Notes under the pieces: model-generated
The model's input: the letters and a program-made list of their open reading frames with translations, nothing else
The model's database searches: none
Told to the model about the DNA's origin: nothing
NCBI RefSeq assembly: GCF_002310495.1
Contig: NZ_CP023344.1
Location: 3,985,501-4,049,500 of the forward strand
Length of the DNA stretch: 64,000 nt
Direction of reading: 5' to 3'
Source: Nibricoccus aquaticus
Lineage (GTDB): Bacteria; Verrucomicrobiota; Verrucomicrobiia; Opitutales; Opitutaceae
Translations under genes and position numbers: made by a program
Shown here: positions 1 through 9,761 of the stretch, piece after piece
How the letters are laid out: the number at the start of each line of letters is the position of its first letter
Numbering within the stretch: the stretch's first letter is position 1

Positions 1-3000
1 CTGGCGTCACCGCTGTGGTCGGGCCCAACGGTTGCGGTAAATCCAATATCGCGGACGCGATCCGCTGGGTGCTCGGTGAGCAGAGCGCGAAGGCGTTGCG
101 CGGCGGTAAGATGCAGGACGTTATTTTCGAGGGCGCGGACACGCGCAAGCCGTCTCAGATGTGCGAAGTTTCTCTGCTACTGACGGACTGCGAGAAGCAG
201 CTGGGCAGCGAGTTTCACGAGATTGAGATCATGCGCCGCGTGTATCGCGATGGGCAGAGCGAGTATTTCTTCAACGGACAGCCGTGCCGGTTGAAGGATA
301 TCCACAAGCTTTTCATGGACACCGGCATCGGCCGGACGAGTTATTCGATCATGGCGCAGGGGCAGATCGACCAGATCTTGTCGTCGAAGCCGGAAGAACG
401 CCGGGCGGTGTTCGAAGAAGCGGCGGGTATCACGAAGTACAAGTCGCAGCGTCGTGAGGCGCTGCAGAAGCTGGCGTTGACCGATACGAATCTAGCGCGT
501 GTGGCGGATGTGATTGGTGAAGTGGGCCGGCAGATCGGTTCGCTACGGAGGCAGGCGTCGAAGGCGCTTCGTTACAAGAAACTCAGCTACCGGCTGCGGC
601 ATCTGGCGCTGGCGTATAGCGGTTATCACTATTCGCAGATCAGCACGCAGCTCGCGACGCTGGAGGAGCAGGTGATCAAGCTGCGGGCGGCGGCGGAGAC
701 GCGGCGGATTCATTTTGGTCAGAGGCAGACGGAGCTCGAAGAGAAGAAGGCGCTGCGCTCGCGGCTGAATCAGCGCGTGCAGGATGCGCAGCAGGCGGTG
801 TTCGATCTGCGGTCGGAAAAGGAGCAGATGGAAAACGCGGCGAACCTCGCGCAGATCAAGCGCACGGGGTTGAGCGACCGGTTGGAGTCGTCGCGCGATA
901 ATCTCGGCGAGACGGAGATGCAGCTGCGCGAGTTGAGCGAGCAGGTGGACAGCGGCGCGCAGGACAAGCAGCAGCAGCTAAACTTGCTGGGCGGGTCGGA
1001 CGCGATTTTCCAGAATCGAAATCGCGAGCTGGCGGTGGTCGAAGGCGAACTGAGCAAGCTCGAACAGGATCTTCAGCAGGGGAAATTCCAGCTGCTGACG
1101 TTGGAGAGTTCGGTGGCGCGGCTGCGCACGGACAGCTCGGGCTACGAGGTCGATCAGAAGACCAGCGCGCACAGGCACGACTCGCTTTTGCAGGAAGTCG
1201 AAGGCGTGCGGCAGCAGCAGTCGTCGGTCGCGCAGCAGCTCTCGGAGTTCGAGGCGCGCGTGGAAGAGGCGATGATGGCGAAGGCGCGGGCGCACCAGGA
1301 ATCCACGGAGGCTCAGCAGGCGATTACTGATCTCACGCGTGAGTTTCGCGATGCGCAGAAGAAGCTTCAAGACATCGACCGCCAGCTCGCGCAGCGCACG
1401 GCGCGGTTGAAACTGCTCCAGCAGTTGCACGAGAAATGGGAAGGCTTTGGCGAGGGCGCGAAGGCGATTCTCCAAGGACGTTTCGACGCGACGCTCGGTG
1501 GCGAACGTCCGGCGCCGATCACCAAAGGACTCGAAGTGAAGCCGGAGTTTGGCAAGGCGCTCGAGGCGTTGCTGGGCTCGGCAGTCGAGGCGATCACGGT
1601 GGCGGATTTGCCGACGGCGCAGAAGATTCTTGGGCAGCTGGAAAGCGAGCAAGTTGGCAGCGTTTGCTTGCAGATCGCGGAGCTCGGCGCGGGTAACGCG
1701 AATGGTGGCGAGTTGCCGGCGGGATTGATGCCGGCGGGCGCGATCGTGAATGCGTTTGAGGCGGGCGCGCATCCGGCGGCGAGTTTGTTGTCGGCGTGTT
1801 ATATCGCGGACGACCTGAACGCGTTTCTGGAGTTCTGGAAGGCGAACCCGGCGTTTTCGTTCCTCGCTGTCGCCACGCGCAAAGGCGAGATCGTGGACCG
1901 GCGTGGGCTGGTGTTTGGCGGGTTCTCGAAGAAGCCGGCGAACAGCATCGTGCAGCGCGAAATCGATCTGCGGGAGACGGGTAAGGCGCTCGTCGACGAC
2001 CAGAAAGCGCACGACGATCAGAAGGCTTTTATCGACGGCATCAGTGCGCGGCTCGCTGAGGCGGAGGCGACGCTTGAGGCGAAGCGCGAGGAAGTGCTGA
2101 CGGCGACGCAGGAAGTCGCGTCGGTGCAGGCGGAGCAGCGAAACGCGCAGCGGTCGCTCGAAGAGGTTTCAAACCGGCTGAAGCGCATGGAGTCGGAAGT
2201 ATCGTCGGTCGAGAACGCCCGGCATGAAGCGCATTCCCGCTGGGAAAAAGCGCAGGGGCAGCTCGCTGAAGCGGAGGCGGCGGTCGCCCAGGGGCGTGAG
2301 CGCATCCAGCAGTTGGAGACGCGGATTGTGGAAGTGCGCACGGATCGCGATGTGAAGCGCGACACGCTCGGGCAGGCGCGGCTGGAGCTGGCGGAGTTTC
2401 GCCAGAAGGTCGAAGTGCTCGACCGCGGCATCGCGGACATGCAGCGGCGACGTTCGCAGTTGAGCGAACTGCTCGTGCAGCGGCAGCAGGAGATCGAAGT
2501 CTGGACCGAGCAGGTCGGCGAACTCGAGCGCGAGGCCGATGCGAAGCGGGCGCGGGCGGCGCAGTTGTCGGAGTCGCTCGTGGTGGCGCAGCAGCAAGTG
2601 GAACAGGTGCGCGTCGAGCTGACGGAGGTTGAGCGCGAGATCGGCGGCGTGGAGAACACGCAGGATTCGCTGCGTACGGAAGCAGAGTCGTCGCAGAGCG
2701 AGTTCTCGCGTTGCGAAATCAAACTGGCGGAGAGCCGGGCGCGTGCGGAGTTCTTGAAAGAGGATGTGTCGCGCGAGTTTCAGACGGATATTTCGACGCT
2801 CGATTGGAAGCTGCTGATGTGGCGCTCGGAGGATGATCCACCGGATTTGAAGTCGCTCGATCTGGACGACGATGAGGATGAGGCAGAGGCCGGAAACCAG
2901 AAGCCAGAGGCCAGAGAGCAGAAGCCGGTTGTTGAAGCGGCGCCAGTTGAGGCGACTTCGGTTGCTCAGGCGGCTGATGGCGGAGCGGAGGCTTCGGTCA

Positions 3001-3959
3001 GTGGTGACGCGCCTGTTCAGACCGAGGCGGCGACGGCGGATGCGGGCCCGGTGAAACGTCGTCGGAAGCCGAAGCAGAAGGGCGAGCCGAACGAAGATGA
3101 TTTGGCGGCGCTCGAGAAAACGAGCTGGGATCAGGTGAAGGCCGACGTGGAGGCGATTCGCCAGCGTATCGCGGGCATGGGTGCGGTGAATCTTGTGGCG
3201 ATCGAGGAGTACGCGGAGCTGAAGCAACGCTATGATTTCCTCAAATCGCAGAATGACGATCTGACGACTTCTAAGGCGGAGTTGTTGAAGGCGATCGATG
3301 AGATCAACGAGACGTCGCAGAAGCAGTTCGCGATCACGTTTGAGCAGATCAAAAAGAACTTCGAGTACACGTTCACGACGCTGTTTGGCGGCGGACGCGC
3401 CGGACTGGAATTGATCGCGACCGACGATCCGCTGGAGAGCGGCATTGAGATCACGGCGCAACCGCCAGGCACGAAGCTCAAGAGCATCACGCTGCTGTCG
3501 GGTGGTCAGAAAACGCTCACGGCAGTCGGGCTGTTGTTCGCGCTCTACATGGTGAAGCCGTCGCCGTTCTGCTTGCTGGACGAACTCGACGCGCCGCTCG
3601 ACGAATCCAACATCGGGCGGTTCACAGACCTGTTGAAGAAGTTCGTTCACGAGAGCCAGTTCATCATCATCACGCACAACAAGCGCACGGTGGCGGCGGC
3701 CAGCGCGATCTATGGCGTGACGATGGAAGAGCGCGGCGTGTCGAAGACGGTTTCGATGCGGTTCAACCAGGACAAGGGCGAGCCCGAGGCCCAGCAGATG
3801 AACATCGCGGAAGCGGTGCGCGGGGCGAAAGGGCGGTCGTCGAAAGCGGCGGCGGATGAGCGGGCGGCGGAGGCACCGAAGGGCGCTGTAGTTGCGACGG
3901 TTTCCTCCACTGCTGTGGCCACTGCCGACGAAGAGCCTGCACCGGAGTCCGCGTCTTAA
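1..3959 (+). CDS. smc: Chromosome segregation protein SMC, 5' end cut by window
   Basis: ATPase of the bacterial condensin complex that compacts and segregates chromosomes. The frame is open from base 3, so the true start lies upstream. Counting from the Val at base 15: Walker A GPNGCGKS at residues 3-10, N-terminal head to about 170, coiled coil to about 475, hinge about 478-635, second coil to about 945, a low-complexity linker about 948-1025, then the conserved GMGAVNLVAIEEY region (about 1052), signature LLSGGQK (about 1158), Walker B CLLDELDAPLD (about 1185) and the ITHNKRT switch (about 1215). The Ala-rich tail after 1265 and the acidic/Pro/Ala linker make it longer than a usual ~1180-aa SMC. 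The linker holds an in-frame heptamer repeat (bases 2883-2924). ScpA/ScpB are not in view. Confidence 0.96.
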   Translation, partial: GVTAVVGPNGCGKSNIADAIRWVLGEQSAKALRGGKMQDVIFEGADTRKPSQMCEVSLLLTDCEKQLGSEFHEIEIMRRVYRDGQSEYFFNGQPCRLKDIHKLFMDTGIGRTSYSIMAQGQIDQILSSKPEERRAVFEEAAGITKYKSQRREALQKLALTDTNLARVADVIGEVGRQIGSLRRQASKALRYKKLSYRLRHLALAYSGYHYSQISTQLATLEEQVIKLRAAAETRRIHFGQRQTELEEKKALRSRLNQRVQDAQQAVFDLRSEKEQMENAANLAQIKRTGLSDRLESSRDNLGETEMQLRELSEQVDSGAQDKQQQLNLLGGSDAIFQNRNRELAVVEGELSKLEQDLQQGKFQLLTLESSVARLRTDSSGYEVDQKTSAHRHDSLLQEVEGVRQQQSSVAQQLSEFEARVEEAMMAKARAHQESTEAQQAITDLTREFRDAQKKLQDIDRQLAQRTARLKLLQQLHEKWEGFGEGAKAILQGRFDATLGGERPAPITKGLEVKPEFGKALEALLGSAVEAITVADLPTAQKILGQLESEQVGSVCLQIAELGAGNANGGELPAGLMPAGAIVNAFEAGAHPAASLLSACYIADDLNAFLEFWKANPAFSFLAVATRKGEIVDRRGLVFGGFSKKPANSIVQREIDLRETGKALVDDQKAHDDQKAFIDGISARLAEAEATLEAKREEVLTATQEVASVQAEQRNAQRSLEEVSNRLKRMESEVSSVENARHEAHSRWEKAQGQLAEAEAAVAQGRERIQQLETRIVEVRTDRDVKRDTLGQARLELAEFRQKVEVLDRGIADMQRRRSQLSELLVQRQQEIEVWTEQVGELEREADAKRARAAQLSESLVVAQQQVEQVRVELTEVEREIGGVENTQDSLRTEAESSQSEFSRCEIKLAESRARAEFLKEDVSREFQTDISTLDWKLLMWRSEDDPPDLKSLDLDDDEDEAEAGNQKPEAREQKPVVEAAPVEATSVAQAADGGAEASVSGDAPVQTEAATADAGPVKRRRKPKQKGEPNEDDLAALEKTSWDQVKADVEAIRQRIAGMGAVNLVAIEEYAELKQRYDFLKSQNDDLTTSKAELLKAIDEINETSQKQFAITFEQIKKNFEYTFTTLFGGGRAGLELIATDDPLESGIEITAQPPGTKLKSITLLSGGQKTLTAVGLLFALYMVKPSPFCLLDELDAPLDESNIGRFTDLLKKFVHESQFIIITHNKRTVAAASAIYGVTMEERGVSKTVSMRFNQDKGEPEAQQMNIAEAVRGAKGRSSKAAADERAAEAPKGAVVATVSSTAVATADEEPAPESAS
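2883..2924. repeat. In-frame heptamer tandem repeat within smc
   Basis: Six heptamer-like units, GCAGAGG CCGGAAA CCAGAAG / CCAGAGG CCAGAGA GCAGAAG, span exactly 42 nt. They start on an smc codon boundary and encode 14 residues, AEAGNQKPEAREQK. The unit CCAGAAG is identical to the last unit of the intergenic CCAGTGR array ending at 37570. Seen directly; that this is an insertion into smc is inference. Confidence 0.75.
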
Positions 3960-3998
3960 GTGACGCGGCTACAACAACGACCGTTGAGCGACTAATAG

Positions 3999-4027
3999 CG
4001 CGGTGAGGGCACCGCGCCTCCATCGGA
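3999..4027. repeat. Dispersed hairpin element with CCTCCATCGGA tail
   Basis: Perfect 7-bp stem CGCGGTG / CACCGCG with loop AGGG (3999-4016), followed by CCTCCATCGGA. An element with the same arms lies in reverse orientation at 34859-34876. It lies between smc and the HNH gene and has no T-run, so it is not a typical intrinsic terminator. Confidence 0.65.
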
Positions 4028-4062
4028 AAAGTCACCGTCACGGATTCGTTTCGGCGCGCTCC

Positions 4063-4091
4063 TTGACACGTCTCTGGGGCGCTACTACGAA
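4063..4091 (+). promoter_or_regulatory. Candidate sigma-70-type promoter for the HNH gene
   Basis: TTGACA at 4063-4068 is followed after 17 bp by TACGAA (4086-4091). The start codon is at 4103, so the leader would be only a few nucleotides. The -35 is a perfect match to the general consensus and the -10 is weak. No transcript evidence is available. Confidence 0.4.
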
Positions 4092-4102
4092 CGCGTCCCG
4101 AT

Positions 4103-4720
4103 ATGGAGGCCGTACTCGATCAACCGGTGCTGGTCCTAAATCGCCTCTGGCAGGCGGTGAATGTGATCGGCGCCAAACGGGCCTTCGCGCTACTCGCGCG
4201 AGGACACGCCCACGTCGTTCATCACCACGAGGAAGATTTCCGAGTGTTCTCCATGATGGACTGGATCGATTTCTCGCGAAGCAATCCGCCGATCGCGGAG
4301 ATGGAAACGGTCCACACGCCCAATCGGGTTATCCGTCTGCCGCGGGTGATCCTCCTATCGTTTTTCGACAAACTGCCGTGCAAGGAGCTGAAGCTGACGC
4401 GCAACAACGTGTTCGAGCGGGACAAGAATCACTGCCAGTATTGCGCGAAGGTTTTTCCGCGTGAAGAGCTGAATCTGGATCACGTGATCCCTCGGCATTA
4501 TGGCGGGAAGACGACGTGGGAGAACATCGTGTGCTCGTGCATCAAATGTAATTCACGGAAGGCGAATCGGCTGCCGCATGAGGCGCACATGCGGCTGATT
4601 CGGAAACCAGTGAAGCCAAAGTGGAGGCCGGTGATCAGTCTCGTGTTGAACACGCAGCATCGGGAGATGTGGAAGGATTTCCTTGATGTGGCGTACTGGA
4701 ACGTGGAGCTCGAAGAGTGA
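4103..4720 (+). CDS. HNH endonuclease family protein
   Basis: 205-aa protein. The C-terminal half carries an HNH nuclease fold with a zinc-binding shell: CQYC (about residue 112), LNLDHVIPRHYGG with the HNH-type Asp-His, then NIVCSCIKCNSRKANR supplying the second Cys pair and the Asn. The N-terminal half (VLDQPVLVLNRLWQAVNVI) matches a widespread group of stand-alone chromosomal HNH proteins. Presumably a metal-dependent DNA nuclease; its biological substrate is not known. The ATG at 4103 directly follows the candidate promoter. No toxin, immunity or restriction partner is adjacent. Confidence 0.85.
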   Translation: MEAVLDQPVLVLNRLWQAVNVIGAKRAFALLARGHAHVVHHHEEDFRVFSMMDWIDFSRSNPPIAEMETVHTPNRVIRLPRVILLSFFDKLPCKELKLTRNNVFERDKNHCQYCAKVFPREELNLDHVIPRHYGGKTTWENIVCSCIKCNSRKANRLPHEAHMRLIRKPVKPKWRPVISLVLNTQHREMWKDFLDVAYWNVELEE

Positions 4721-4811
4721 GTTGGTGTGGCCAGTGAGCGATGCGGTGCCGCTGGTGATTTGCGGCCTTTTGTTGAAGCGCGAAGAAGCGGAAGGCGTTT
4801 CGTGTTTATGC

Positions 4812-4991
4812 TTAGTCGCGAGGGGCCTGGCGGAGGGCGACGAAGATGACGGCGGCGGCGAACAGCGTGGAGCAGACGCCGAGAGCTTTCAGGTGCGGCG
4901 GGCGTGGGGCGCGAAGGACGAGAAATGTGCCCGCGAGCATGACGACGAGTGCGATGCGGAGGGACCAGAGCTGGCGGGGTGTGGCGGGCAT
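4812..4991 (-). CDS. Small two-helix membrane protein, 59 aa
   Basis: ORF from ATG at 4991 to TAA at 4812. Two hydrophobic stretches are visible (ALVVMLAGTFLVL and CSTLFAAAVIFVAL) separated by a basic RAPRPPHLK turn, which predicts a helical hairpin in the inner membrane. It starts 29 nt after the stop of the upstream histidine kinase on the same strand, so co-transcription is likely. No family recognised. Confidence 0.55.
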   Translation of the reverse strand: MPATPRQLWSLRIALVVMLAGTFLVLRAPRPPHLKALGVCSTLFAAAVIFVALRQAPRD

Positions 4992-5020
4992 GACGAGAGC
5001 GCGTGGTGTTATGTTGGCGA

Positions 5021-6775
5021 TCAGGCCAAGGGAAGGGTGATGCGCATGGTGGTGCCTTGGGGGCTGCTGGCTTCGAGGGTGATGTCGCCGTGGTGGCTGA
5101 GGAGGATGCGTTTGGCGATGGCGAGGCCGAGGCCGGTGCCGTCGGGGCGGCCGGAGAGGAAGGAGTCGAAGATGCGGGTGCCGAGCTCTTCGGGGATGCC
5201 GGGGCCGGTGTCGGTGAGGTCGATGTGGACGTAGCGGGCAGGGCCGTTTTCCTCGGTCTGGCAGGTGATGGTGATGCCGCCGCCGTCGGGCATCGCCTGC
5301 GTGGAATTGATGAGGAGGTTGAGGAGGACTTGTTGTATCTGACCTTTATGGACGTCGACGACGAGGGCGCGGGCAGGGGGCTCGAAGCGGAGGTAGATTT
5401 TGCTTTGAGCGAGCTTGAGGCGGATGAGGACAATGGTGTCTTCGATGATGTCGGTGATGGGCCAGCGCGAGTGAAGGCTGGAGGGGGCTTTCGCGAAGTG
5501 GAGGACGCGGGTGACGATGGCTTCGAGCTGATCGAGCTTTTCGCCGATGACGCGGACATCGGTGCGGCGGGGATCGTCTTCGGGGAAGTCGAGGCCGAGG
5601 TAGCCGTAGAGGAGTTTGATCACCGTGAGCGGATTACGGATCTCGTGGGCGATCTCGGCGGCGAGGAGGCCGAGGGTGGTGAGCTGCTCGTTTTTGCGGA
5701 GGGACTCTTCGCTTTGGAAAACGCGGGAGTAGAGGCGGGAGTTTTGGAGGGCGACGGCGCCGAGAGATGCGAGGGCGGCGAGGAGGCGTTTTTCGTCGTT
5801 GTTGAAGCGGTGGACGTGGTCGGTGAAGACGGCGAGGACGCCGAGCACCTCGTTCTCATAGATCATCGGCGTGGCGAGAACGGAGCGGAGGGAGTCGTCG
5901 CGCGGGAGATCGACGAGATCGAAGAACTCAGGGCTCTGGATGTTGGCGAAATCGATCTGTTTGCGGGTGTGGATGGCGGCGGCGGCGAGACTGGTCTCGA
6001 TGGGCGATTCGCGAGTGGAGGGGGCGGCGGGGTTGTTGCTGCTCAGGGATGCGAGGAGAACGATCTGGTGAGTGTCGTCGTAGAGATAGAGGGCGCAGGC
6101 GCGGCATTGAGTGACCTGGCGGGCGTCGCGGGTGACGGTGTCGAAGAGTTCTTGTTGTTCGATCTTGGATACGAGGGAGTGGCCGATGGTGATGAGGGTC
6201 TCGAGCTGCCGGGCTTTGCCGCGGAGCTGGCGGAGCTGCCAGAGGCGCGTCATGACGGCGGTGGCTTCCTGGGTGCAGAGGGTGAGGAGCTGGAGGTCGG
6301 GGTCGGTGAAGCCGCCGGTGACGTCGCTATCGACGTTGATGACGCCGAGGATCTGGCCGTTTTCCTCCATGGGGACGGCCATCTCGGCGCGGATCTCGGG
6401 GCGCATGGAAATGTAGCGCGAGTCGACGCTGACGTCGGGGACGAGTTGAGCGCGGCCGTGGAAGGCGACCCAGCCGGTAATGCCCTGGCCGAGGCGGAGG
6501 GCGACTTCGTCGCTTTCGGCGGGGAGACCTTGGTGGACCTCGATCTCAAGTTTGCCGCTGTCGGGATTGAGGAGAGAGATGGAGCCGCTGGAAGCGTGGA
6601 GGGCGGCGATGATTTCGGAGAGGATGTTGCGCAGGGCGAGGCGCGGATCTTCGGTGCGGCCGATGAGCGAGCTGATGCGGTAGAGCGCGGGAAGGGTGCG
6701 CGGATCGAACGTGCCGGGGGCACGTGAGGGCGAACTGGGAGGAGATGAATCGGGAGCCGACGGACTGCTATGCAC
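5021..6775 (-). CDS. GAF-domain sensor histidine kinase
   Basis: 584-aa soluble histidine kinase with no obvious membrane segment, so a cytoplasmic sensor. Two GAF-like domains (about 55-185 and 205-345) precede the dimerisation/phosphoacceptor domain with H-box LAAEIAHEIRNPL (about 375). The ATPase domain follows, with N-box NLLINSTQAMPDGG (about 490), DTGPGIPEE and DGTGLGLAIAKRIL (about 547). The start is GTG at 6775. No response regulator is adjacent, so it is an orphan here. It lies 157 nt downstream of glnD and just upstream of the 59-aa membrane protein. Signal unknown. Confidence 0.9.
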   Translation of the reverse strand: MHSSPSAPDSSPPSSPSRAPGTFDPRTLPALYRISSLIGRTEDPRLALRNILSEIIAALHASSGSISLLNPDSGKLEIEVHQGLPAESDEVALRLGQGITGWVAFHGRAQLVPDVSVDSRYISMRPEIRAEMAVPMEENGQILGVINVDSDVTGGFTDPDLQLLTLCTQEATAVMTRLWQLRQLRGKARQLETLITIGHSLVSKIEQQELFDTVTRDARQVTQCRACALYLYDDTHQIVLLASLSSNNPAAPSTRESPIETSLAAAAIHTRKQIDFANIQSPEFFDLVDLPRDDSLRSVLATPMIYENEVLGVLAVFTDHVHRFNNDEKRLLAALASLGAVALQNSRLYSRVFQSEESLRKNEQLTTLGLLAAEIAHEIRNPLTVIKLLYGYLGLDFPEDDPRRTDVRVIGEKLDQLEAIVTRVLHFAKAPSSLHSRWPITDIIEDTIVLIRLKLAQSKIYLRFEPPARALVVDVHKGQIQQVLLNLLINSTQAMPDGGGITITCQTEENGPARYVHIDLTDTGPGIPEELGTRIFDSFLSGRPDGTGLGLAIAKRILLSHHGDITLEASSPQGTTMRITLPLA

Positions 6776-6932
6776 GGCGGACAGGTTTATTTAATCGAAA
6801 GGGGTTATCGAGAAATTCCCTGTGGGTTGGCGGAGAAATGTGGGCGCGGATGGGAGAGACGCGTTGTGGGCGGTGGTCGTGTTTGACGCGGGGCGGACGA
6901 GAAGGCGGCGACGCGCCGCTCGCTGCGCGCCG

Positions 6933-9761
6933 CTACTTGGCGAGGGCGACGGCGGGGGTGGAGTGGCCGTTGACCGGTGGAGGCGTCGGCGGGGTGATGA
7001 TTGCAGTGAGAGCGTCGCGTAGGGCGTGGAGGCGGCCGAGGTCTTCGGTGGCTTCGTGGTTGGCGCTCTCGATGTAGAAGGTGTCGATGGCGATATTACG
7101 CTCGGTGCCGATGCGGGCGAAGGTGATGTCGAAGCCGTGATCGTAGATGGTCTTGGCGAGGCGGTAGAGGAGTCCGATTTGGTCGTGCGCCTGGATTTCG
7201 ACGATGGTGCGCTGCATCGAGAGCTCGTGATAGACGTCAACGGTCGGCGGGAAGGAGCTCTGAAACGTCTCGGGATTGTTGGCGGTGCCGGCGTAGCGGT
7301 TACCGAGTTTTTTAGATTGGGCGACGATGTCGGGATAGAGGTCTTTGCTGCCGACGAGCGCGTCTTCGACGGTTTTGGCGAAGGTTTCTGTGGATACGTG
7401 ATTTTGGACGACGCCGCGGGCAGGCTCGACGACGTAGAACGTGTCGATGGCGATGTGGTCGGTGCGGGAAATGACTTTCGCGCCGAGGATGCTGAGGCCG
7501 GCGACGGAGAAGGCTCCGGCGAGTTTGTAGAAGAGGCCGGCGCGGTCCCAGGTGACGACATTGACGACGGTGAGGGAGCGGTTGAGGTCGTCTTTCCACT
7601 CGATGACGGGTTTGAGCGAGCCGACGGAATCGGCGGCGGTGATGGAGTGAAGAAGCTTGTTCACCATCTGGATGTGGAGGGCGATCTCGCTGGTATCCGT
7701 GTGGATGAAGTAGCGTTCCGGGAGGAGATTGAAGTGGGCGGTGATTTCATCCGCGCCGATGCCCGGGATCTTTTTGGAGATCAGCTCGTGGTGCTTCATT
7801 TGAGTGCGTTCAGAATTTCGGGATTCAACGGCTTCGCCGTGGATCAGGCGTTCGAGGGTGGCGCGATAGAGAGTGGTGTGGAGGGTGTCTTTGTATCCGT
7901 TCCAGAGCCCCCCGGCGGTGCCGCGGGCGTCGCAAAACGTGTGGACGTACAGATAGCGCAGCTTATCGGCATCGTCCACCAGCTCAGCGAATCCAGCGGA
8001 TGTTTTCGGATCATCGACATCTCTCCTCTGCCAAAAGCGTGCCATGATGAGATGATTTTTGATGATGAAGGTGACAATCTCGGTGCTGGCGGGCTCGATG
8101 CCGAGGCGTTGAAGGATGGGAATGGCGATGCGGACGCCGCTTTCGGCATGGCCTTGGATGCCCTCGGCTTTACCGATGTCGTGGAGCAGGAGAATCAAAT
8201 ACAGGAGCGCGGGGTCAGGGGTTTCGTGGAGAGCCTCACGATATTTCGCGGCCATGGGTTCGACCTGGCTGAAGACGCCATCGAGTTCGCGAATGGCGTG
8301 CAGCGTGTGGATGTCGGCGGTGTAGCGGTGATAGAACTCGTGTTGAACGAGGCAGGTGAGTTCGGCGAATTCGGGGATGAAGCGGCCGAGGACGCCGAGG
8401 TCGTGCATGAGCTCGAGCGCGGGGAAGACGGCGCCGGCTTCGCTGAGGATGGCGCGGAAGCTGATGTTGGCGTCGGGGGAATTCTGGACGCGGCGGGTGA
8501 TGAGCGGGAGCGATTCGCTGATGAGGGCCTGGAGGGCGAAGTCGGGTTTGATGTTGAGCTGCTGGCAGTGGCGGAAAAGGCGGATGAGGCGCGCGGGATC
8601 TTCCTGGAAGACGTCGGGCTTTTCGGCGGTGAGCTCGCTGCCGCGTTGAATGAAGCCGTCGATGCGGATGGTTTTCTGATGGCGGTATCCGCGCAAAACT
8701 TCGCGGAAGGAGACGCGCGAGACGGGTTCGAGGGAGAGGGCGAGGCGGTTTTCGAGAACGCGGGAGACGCGGAAGATGATCTGCGCGGCACGGTAGTAAT
8801 CGTGCATGAACTGCTCTACGCGGCCGAGGAGGTTGTGATTGGTGTAGCCGAGACCGAGGGCGACGCGGGGCTGGGCTTCGAGGTTGAGAAGGTCAGTGGC
8901 CTTCTTGCTCTGGAAATGGAGTTCGTTGCGGACGCGCAGGAGGAATTCGTAAGCGCGCTGAAAATCGCGGCATTCATTTCGGCGGAGATGTTTTTGCTCC
9001 ACGAGCTCGTCCATCTTTTTGATGCCGAGTTTCACACGGGCCATCCAGAGGGCGTTCTGGTAATCGCGGAGACCGCCGACGCCGTTTTTGATGTCGGGTT
9101 CCTGGAGGAAGACGGTGTTGCCGTACTTGGCGCGGCGGGAATTTTGGTCTTCGAGGCGGGCGGTGATGTAGCCGCGTGGGTCTTCTTTTTGGGAGAAGTT
9201 ATCGTAGGCGGGGGCAAAGGTTTCGTAGAGGGATTCGGAGCCGGCGATGAGGCGGGACTCGAGCAAGGCGGTCTTGGTTTGGATGTCTTTGCGGGCTTCG
9301 GCGAAGACGTCGTCCACGGTGCGGGTGGAGTGGCCGACTTTAATGCCGCAGTCCCAGAGGACGTAGAGAATCTCGTTCACGAGATGCTCTTGGAGAGGTT
9401 TAACCGCGCTCAGTTTCGCCTTCGAGGGGAAGAGAAACATGATGTCGATGTCGCTGAACGGATTCAGTTCGCCGCGACCGTAACCGCCGAGGGCGACGAG
9501 GGAGACCGCGCTGGGAGTGGAGCCGTGCTGGCGCGTCCAGCTGGTGATGGCGTAGTCGAAAAGGTGGGCGAGCATCACATCGACCATGCCTGCGCGGGCG
9601 CGGGCGACGACGAGGCCGGATTCGCGGGCGTCGTGGCGCATACGGATCATAGCGCTTTCGAGGCGCAGGAAGGTCTTGCAGGCGGAGAGTCGCTGGGCGG
9701 TGGAGACCTCGCCGACGAAATTCAGACGCTCAAGGGCATGCTTTTGGATGCGGCCGATCAT
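6933..9761 (-). CDS. glnD: Bifunctional uridylyltransferase/uridylyl-removing enzyme GlnD
   Basis: Sensor of glutamine that adds UMP to or removes it from PII proteins, controlling nitrogen assimilation. Length 942 aa. The nucleotidyltransferase motif GGYGRGELNPFSDIDIMFLF is near residue 95 with both catalytic Asp. An HD phosphohydrolase motif LLHDIGKAEGIQGH (about 524) gives the uridylyl-removing activity. Two ACT domains (from about 735, DRAGLFYKLAGAF; from about 853, DQIGLLYRLAKTI) sense glutamine. All expected domains are intact. ATG at 9761. No glnA or glnB is in the window. Confidence 0.95.
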   Translation of the reverse strand: MIGRIQKHALERLNFVGEVSTAQRLSACKTFLRLESAMIRMRHDARESGLVVARARAGMVDVMLAHLFDYAITSWTRQHGSTPSAVSLVALGGYGRGELNPFSDIDIMFLFPSKAKLSAVKPLQEHLVNEILYVLWDCGIKVGHSTRTVDDVFAEARKDIQTKTALLESRLIAGSESLYETFAPAYDNFSQKEDPRGYITARLEDQNSRRAKYGNTVFLQEPDIKNGVGGLRDYQNALWMARVKLGIKKMDELVEQKHLRRNECRDFQRAYEFLLRVRNELHFQSKKATDLLNLEAQPRVALGLGYTNHNLLGRVEQFMHDYYRAAQIIFRVSRVLENRLALSLEPVSRVSFREVLRGYRHQKTIRIDGFIQRGSELTAEKPDVFQEDPARLIRLFRHCQQLNIKPDFALQALISESLPLITRRVQNSPDANISFRAILSEAGAVFPALELMHDLGVLGRFIPEFAELTCLVQHEFYHRYTADIHTLHAIRELDGVFSQVEPMAAKYREALHETPDPALLYLILLLHDIGKAEGIQGHAESGVRIAIPILQRLGIEPASTEIVTFIIKNHLIMARFWQRRDVDDPKTSAGFAELVDDADKLRYLYVHTFCDARGTAGGLWNGYKDTLHTTLYRATLERLIHGEAVESRNSERTQMKHHELISKKIPGIGADEITAHFNLLPERYFIHTDTSEIALHIQMVNKLLHSITAADSVGSLKPVIEWKDDLNRSLTVVNVVTWDRAGLFYKLAGAFSVAGLSILGAKVISRTDHIAIDTFYVVEPARGVVQNHVSTETFAKTVEDALVGSKDLYPDIVAQSKKLGNRYAGTANNPETFQSSFPPTVDVYHELSMQRTIVEIQAHDQIGLLYRLAKTIYDHGFDITFARIGTERNIAIDTFYIESANHEATEDLGRLHALRDALTAIITPPTPPPVNGHSTPAVALAK

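Noticed and set aside
5003-6727. 574-aa plus-strand ORF antisense to the histidine kinase
   Set aside because: Gly/Ala/Glu/Asp-rich composition typical of a shadow frame in GC-rich DNA; the minus strand has a complete kinase.
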